Shown here: one piece after another, positions 61,506-64,000 of the stretch
Layout of the letters: the number at the start of each line of letters is the position of its first letter
How positions within the stretch are numbered: position 1 is the stretch's first letter
Assembly: GCF_029633865.1 (NCBI RefSeq)
Contig: NC_079214.1
Location: 24,093,373-24,157,372 of the forward strand
Source: Lampris incognitus
Taxonomy: Eukaryota > Chordata > Actinopteri > Lampriformes > Lampridae
DNA: 64,000 nucleotides
Reading direction: 5' to 3'
Notes under the pieces: model-generated
Database searches by the model: none
The model's input: only the letters and a program-made list of their open reading frames with translations
Told to the model about the DNA's origin: nothing
Program-made: the position numbers and the translations under genes

Positions 61506-63480
61506 CACAAACTCACAGACAACCGGCAATCATCAGTATGTCAGAGACAATAGACAGATCAGTACATGAGCAAGAGATGCACACTGTCACCCTTATGTGG
61601 CCATGCATGTAGACTCTCACGAGGACCAAGTGAAGGACAAAAATGCACATAAGTTAAAAGAATAAATAAATAAATAAATAAATGAAGTATCCTAAGATGC
61701 ATTGCACATTACATTCCACCACTACAGTCAGTGAATGTACAGGCCCACAAGCAATGCGAAAAACAGACAAGGTTATAAACCAACTTTTGTGGTTTAAAAC
61801 AAAATGAAGCATTCATTCAAATGTGAACAAAGCCATGAATAGCAAATGCACACTGTTCACCATGATTTAGTAGTATTAAACCCAAAGTAGCAGTGATTTA
61901 AACAGTAACCACAACATCCAACACCGAAGACCATTAATCTTGAGTTCGGATACAAGCAGTCAGCCCAAATATGTAAAAGAGGTTCTTGGGGTGAACAGCA
62001 TCCAAAATTTTGTATTTGTCAAAAAGAAACTCTCGAGCTGGTGTCTTTAAAAAGTCTGTCCATCTCTGAGTTGTTATTGGAGACTCTTGAGCCTGGCATG
62101 GAATCACTTGGTGTATTTCATGAAGCAGCTGTCGGTGCTTCTAGAGATTCCTGATATGTTAACAATCCATCACAGCTGCAGCTAGTACTTGGATTTACAG
62201 GCAAATGCCTGTCATGGGAGCCTGACTCATGGTATCATTGAAAGGAGCAAAGAAGCTGTGAGTGATCGGACCTCCGAGACCTCCCGCCTTATGACCTCTG
62301 TGCCCTGTGTTTACTGTTCCCCGATCCTTGAATCAATGTTCCGCTTCTCTCCCCTATCCTCTGAAGGCTTCTTTTCAACATATCTCTACTCATCGCATGT
62401 CCCAAGTGCAACACCTCCAAATGTATTTCCATATTTTTCCAACCTTGATGCTTGTGTCAAGCTTGTGCTTTTTTTTTTTTTTTTTTTTTGCAAAAGCAAG
62501 TATTGCCTCATACTAATATGCTACATTTTAATTCTGCTTTTTTCATCCACTTACGGAATTTTTAAGTTTGGAAAGCTTTGTGTATACACCTGTGTCTAAT
62601 CTGTTGCTGTCATAAAGGTTACCTGAAAATTTGGTACATGCCTCCCTTTGGAATACTTACTGTTTGAAGATCATGTTCTCTCCCATAATAGTCTTGACAC
62701 CATGACACGCTCTTTGGCTCAGAGATGGAACCTCGGCTGCTTTTTTTTCCCTCTCCTTTAAACACAAGTCACATTGCTGAAAGTTTTGTATGTTTTGCTC
62801 AAGTATCTGTGCCTAATGCAATGAAGCTAAGAAATTGAATAAGTGACAATATAAAGAGCATGTGAATTGGATCCAACATCCATAACGTAAATGGAGTAAA
62901 ATCATCCAGCCTCTAGACTATAAAACTGCAGAGAAAGTGTTTCACAGCCTCCGTAGCCTTATGTACCTTAGCTACTCTTCTTGCTATTCCACCCCCAACC
63001 CCGCTATGGCTATTAGCATGTCTTAATAGGACAGCGTTGCCCTCTAGAGGTCCGGGGTGCCAGGTCCAGAGTGGAAGCAAAGCACAGCTAAGCAAATTAC
63101 CTTTGAAAACCTAAAAGGAAGGCTCAGATTGGCTGTTTTAATTGATGAGAAACTTTTGCCTTCCCTCTTTCTTCTTTTCTGCTCCAGTTAGGGCTGGGTG
63201 ATATGCCAAATAATTAAGATGTATTAGCAATGATTTTGTTGGCGATATAAAAGTAGGCAACATCATTAAATACCGCAGTGATCTTAATGTGGTTTTTATG
63301 CAGACAACTGAGTTTCCTGAGGACCGGTCAGTTGCAGTTCTGTCATGAGTATGAGAGAGTTGGTAGACTAGCTAATCTTTCATGGTCAGACATCCATCTT
63401 GTCATTCTCATGGAGGGTTTGCCAACAGACTGCATAACAAAAGAATATGTGAATAACAATGCTAGATAGCATTGTTATTT
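61506..63480. other. No recognisable gene
   Basis: An (AAAT)n stretch lies at about 61660-61685 and a T-run of about 20 at 62469-62489. The rest is non-coding by inspection. Confidence 0.5.
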
Positions 63481-63775
63481 GAGTGGCCCAGTGGTTAGCA
63501 CTGTGGCCTCACAGCAAGAAGCTCCTGGGTTTGAACTCCAGGCTGTCCCAGGTCCTTTCTGTGTGGAGTTTGCATGTTCTCCCTGTGTTTGTGTGGGTTT
63601 CCTCTGGGCACTCCGGTTTCCTCCCACCATCAAAAAGAAATGTGTGTTAGGGTTGATACTCCTGTCTGTGCCCCTGAGCAAGGCAATAGGCAGAAATAAC
63701 TAGGTGCTGCACAGTGGCTGCCCACTGCTCCTAGCTACACAGCTAGGATGGGTTAAATGCAGAGTGAGTTTCATG
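63481..63775 (+). mobile_element. tRNA-derived SINE, type B tail
   Basis: GAGTGGCCCAGTGGTTAGCA head, B-box-like GGGTTTGAACTCC, core GTGTGGAGTTTGCATGTTCT, then GGTGCTGCACAGTGGCTGCC and GGATGGGTTAAATGCAGAG. The last part of the tail is degraded. Confidence 0.85.
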
Positions 63776-64000
63776 TACAAATGTATTATATAGTGTATTC
63801 TATTCTAAATAACAATGCAGTGCAGCCTATCAGCAATCTAGGAAGTCAGTTTTAATGTTCACAGATTGTCACAATGCAGATTTGATGCAAATTTGACAAC
63901 GTTTCAAATACACAGAAGACTTGGCTTTATCTTCACAATGCTGTTGTTAAGCTAGATGGTACCATAGCTGACTGCGAACTGACTGACAAATGCTCTTTGA
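63776..64000. other. No recognisable feature
   Basis: End of the window; nothing identified. Confidence 0.5.

Overview
The window looks like ordinary gene-poor DNA of a ray-finned (teleost) fish: long AT-rich non-coding stretches, many dinucleotide arrays, and a dense, nested set of transposable elements of kinds typical of fish (Ty3/Gypsy LTR elements, Tc1-like and hAT DNA transposons, L2-like and Rex1-like LINEs, a Penelope-like element, several tRNA-derived SINE families). This assignment is inferred from the repeats; no host protein was recognised. There is no bacterial-style operon, CRISPR array, rRNA gene or convincing functional tRNA gene.

Region 1 (1-9.03 kb) is a stack of insertions. 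A Gypsy element on the minus strand runs off the left edge (gag start 329-1, 5' LTR 955-343) and abuts an L2-like reverse-transcriptase fossil. An old minus-strand Gypsy relic (LTR 2604-2478, broken gag/protease to about 1436) follows. Next comes an LTR-like body (TGTAACG... to ...CGCTACA) that was hit first by a hAT-type MITE (2653-3226, 8-bp target duplication GCTAACGG) or by it and the next element in close order, and by an almost intact Gypsy element (3238-7986, 160-bp LTRs, 5-bp duplication GGGTC). That Gypsy has a full protease, RT, RNase H and integrase frame, but its gag is interrupted by a frameshift. Its nearest relative in the window, the older relic, keeps one frame at that site.

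Region 2 (9-15 kb) is mostly unannotated AT-rich DNA. It holds one CpG-rich stretch near 11.55-11.80 kb that looks like a TATA-less vertebrate promoter and first exon, and a 235-bp tandem duplication interrupted by a LINE tail. Region 3 (15.3-23.7 kb) holds a Tc1-like element, a hAT element with an 8-bp duplication, a second Tc1-group fossil carrying its own nested hAT MITE, and a pair of touching hairpins. Region 4 (27-33 kb) holds SINEs, LINE tails and two copies of one tRNA-derived SINE, both with target duplications. Region 5 (33.4-46 kb) carries two phase-compatible exon-like segments (33419-33471 and 45675-45779). With the 11.6-kb promoter they could be the start of one plus-strand gene with very long introns, but this is speculative. 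It also holds long (TG)n and (GA)n arrays and a third Tc1-like relic. Region 6 (46.8-64 kb) has a Penelope-like remnant with a GIY-YIG endonuclease fragment, a hAT MITE, a second copy of the 15-kb Tc1 family, a GTGGCA minisatellite, two LINE RT fossils (one splitting a SINE), and more SINE copies.

No new defence, metabolic or signalling system was found. The most informative content is insertion order, the intact-but-frameshifted Gypsy element, the candidate long-intron gene, and several palindromic or tandem structures at element junctions.
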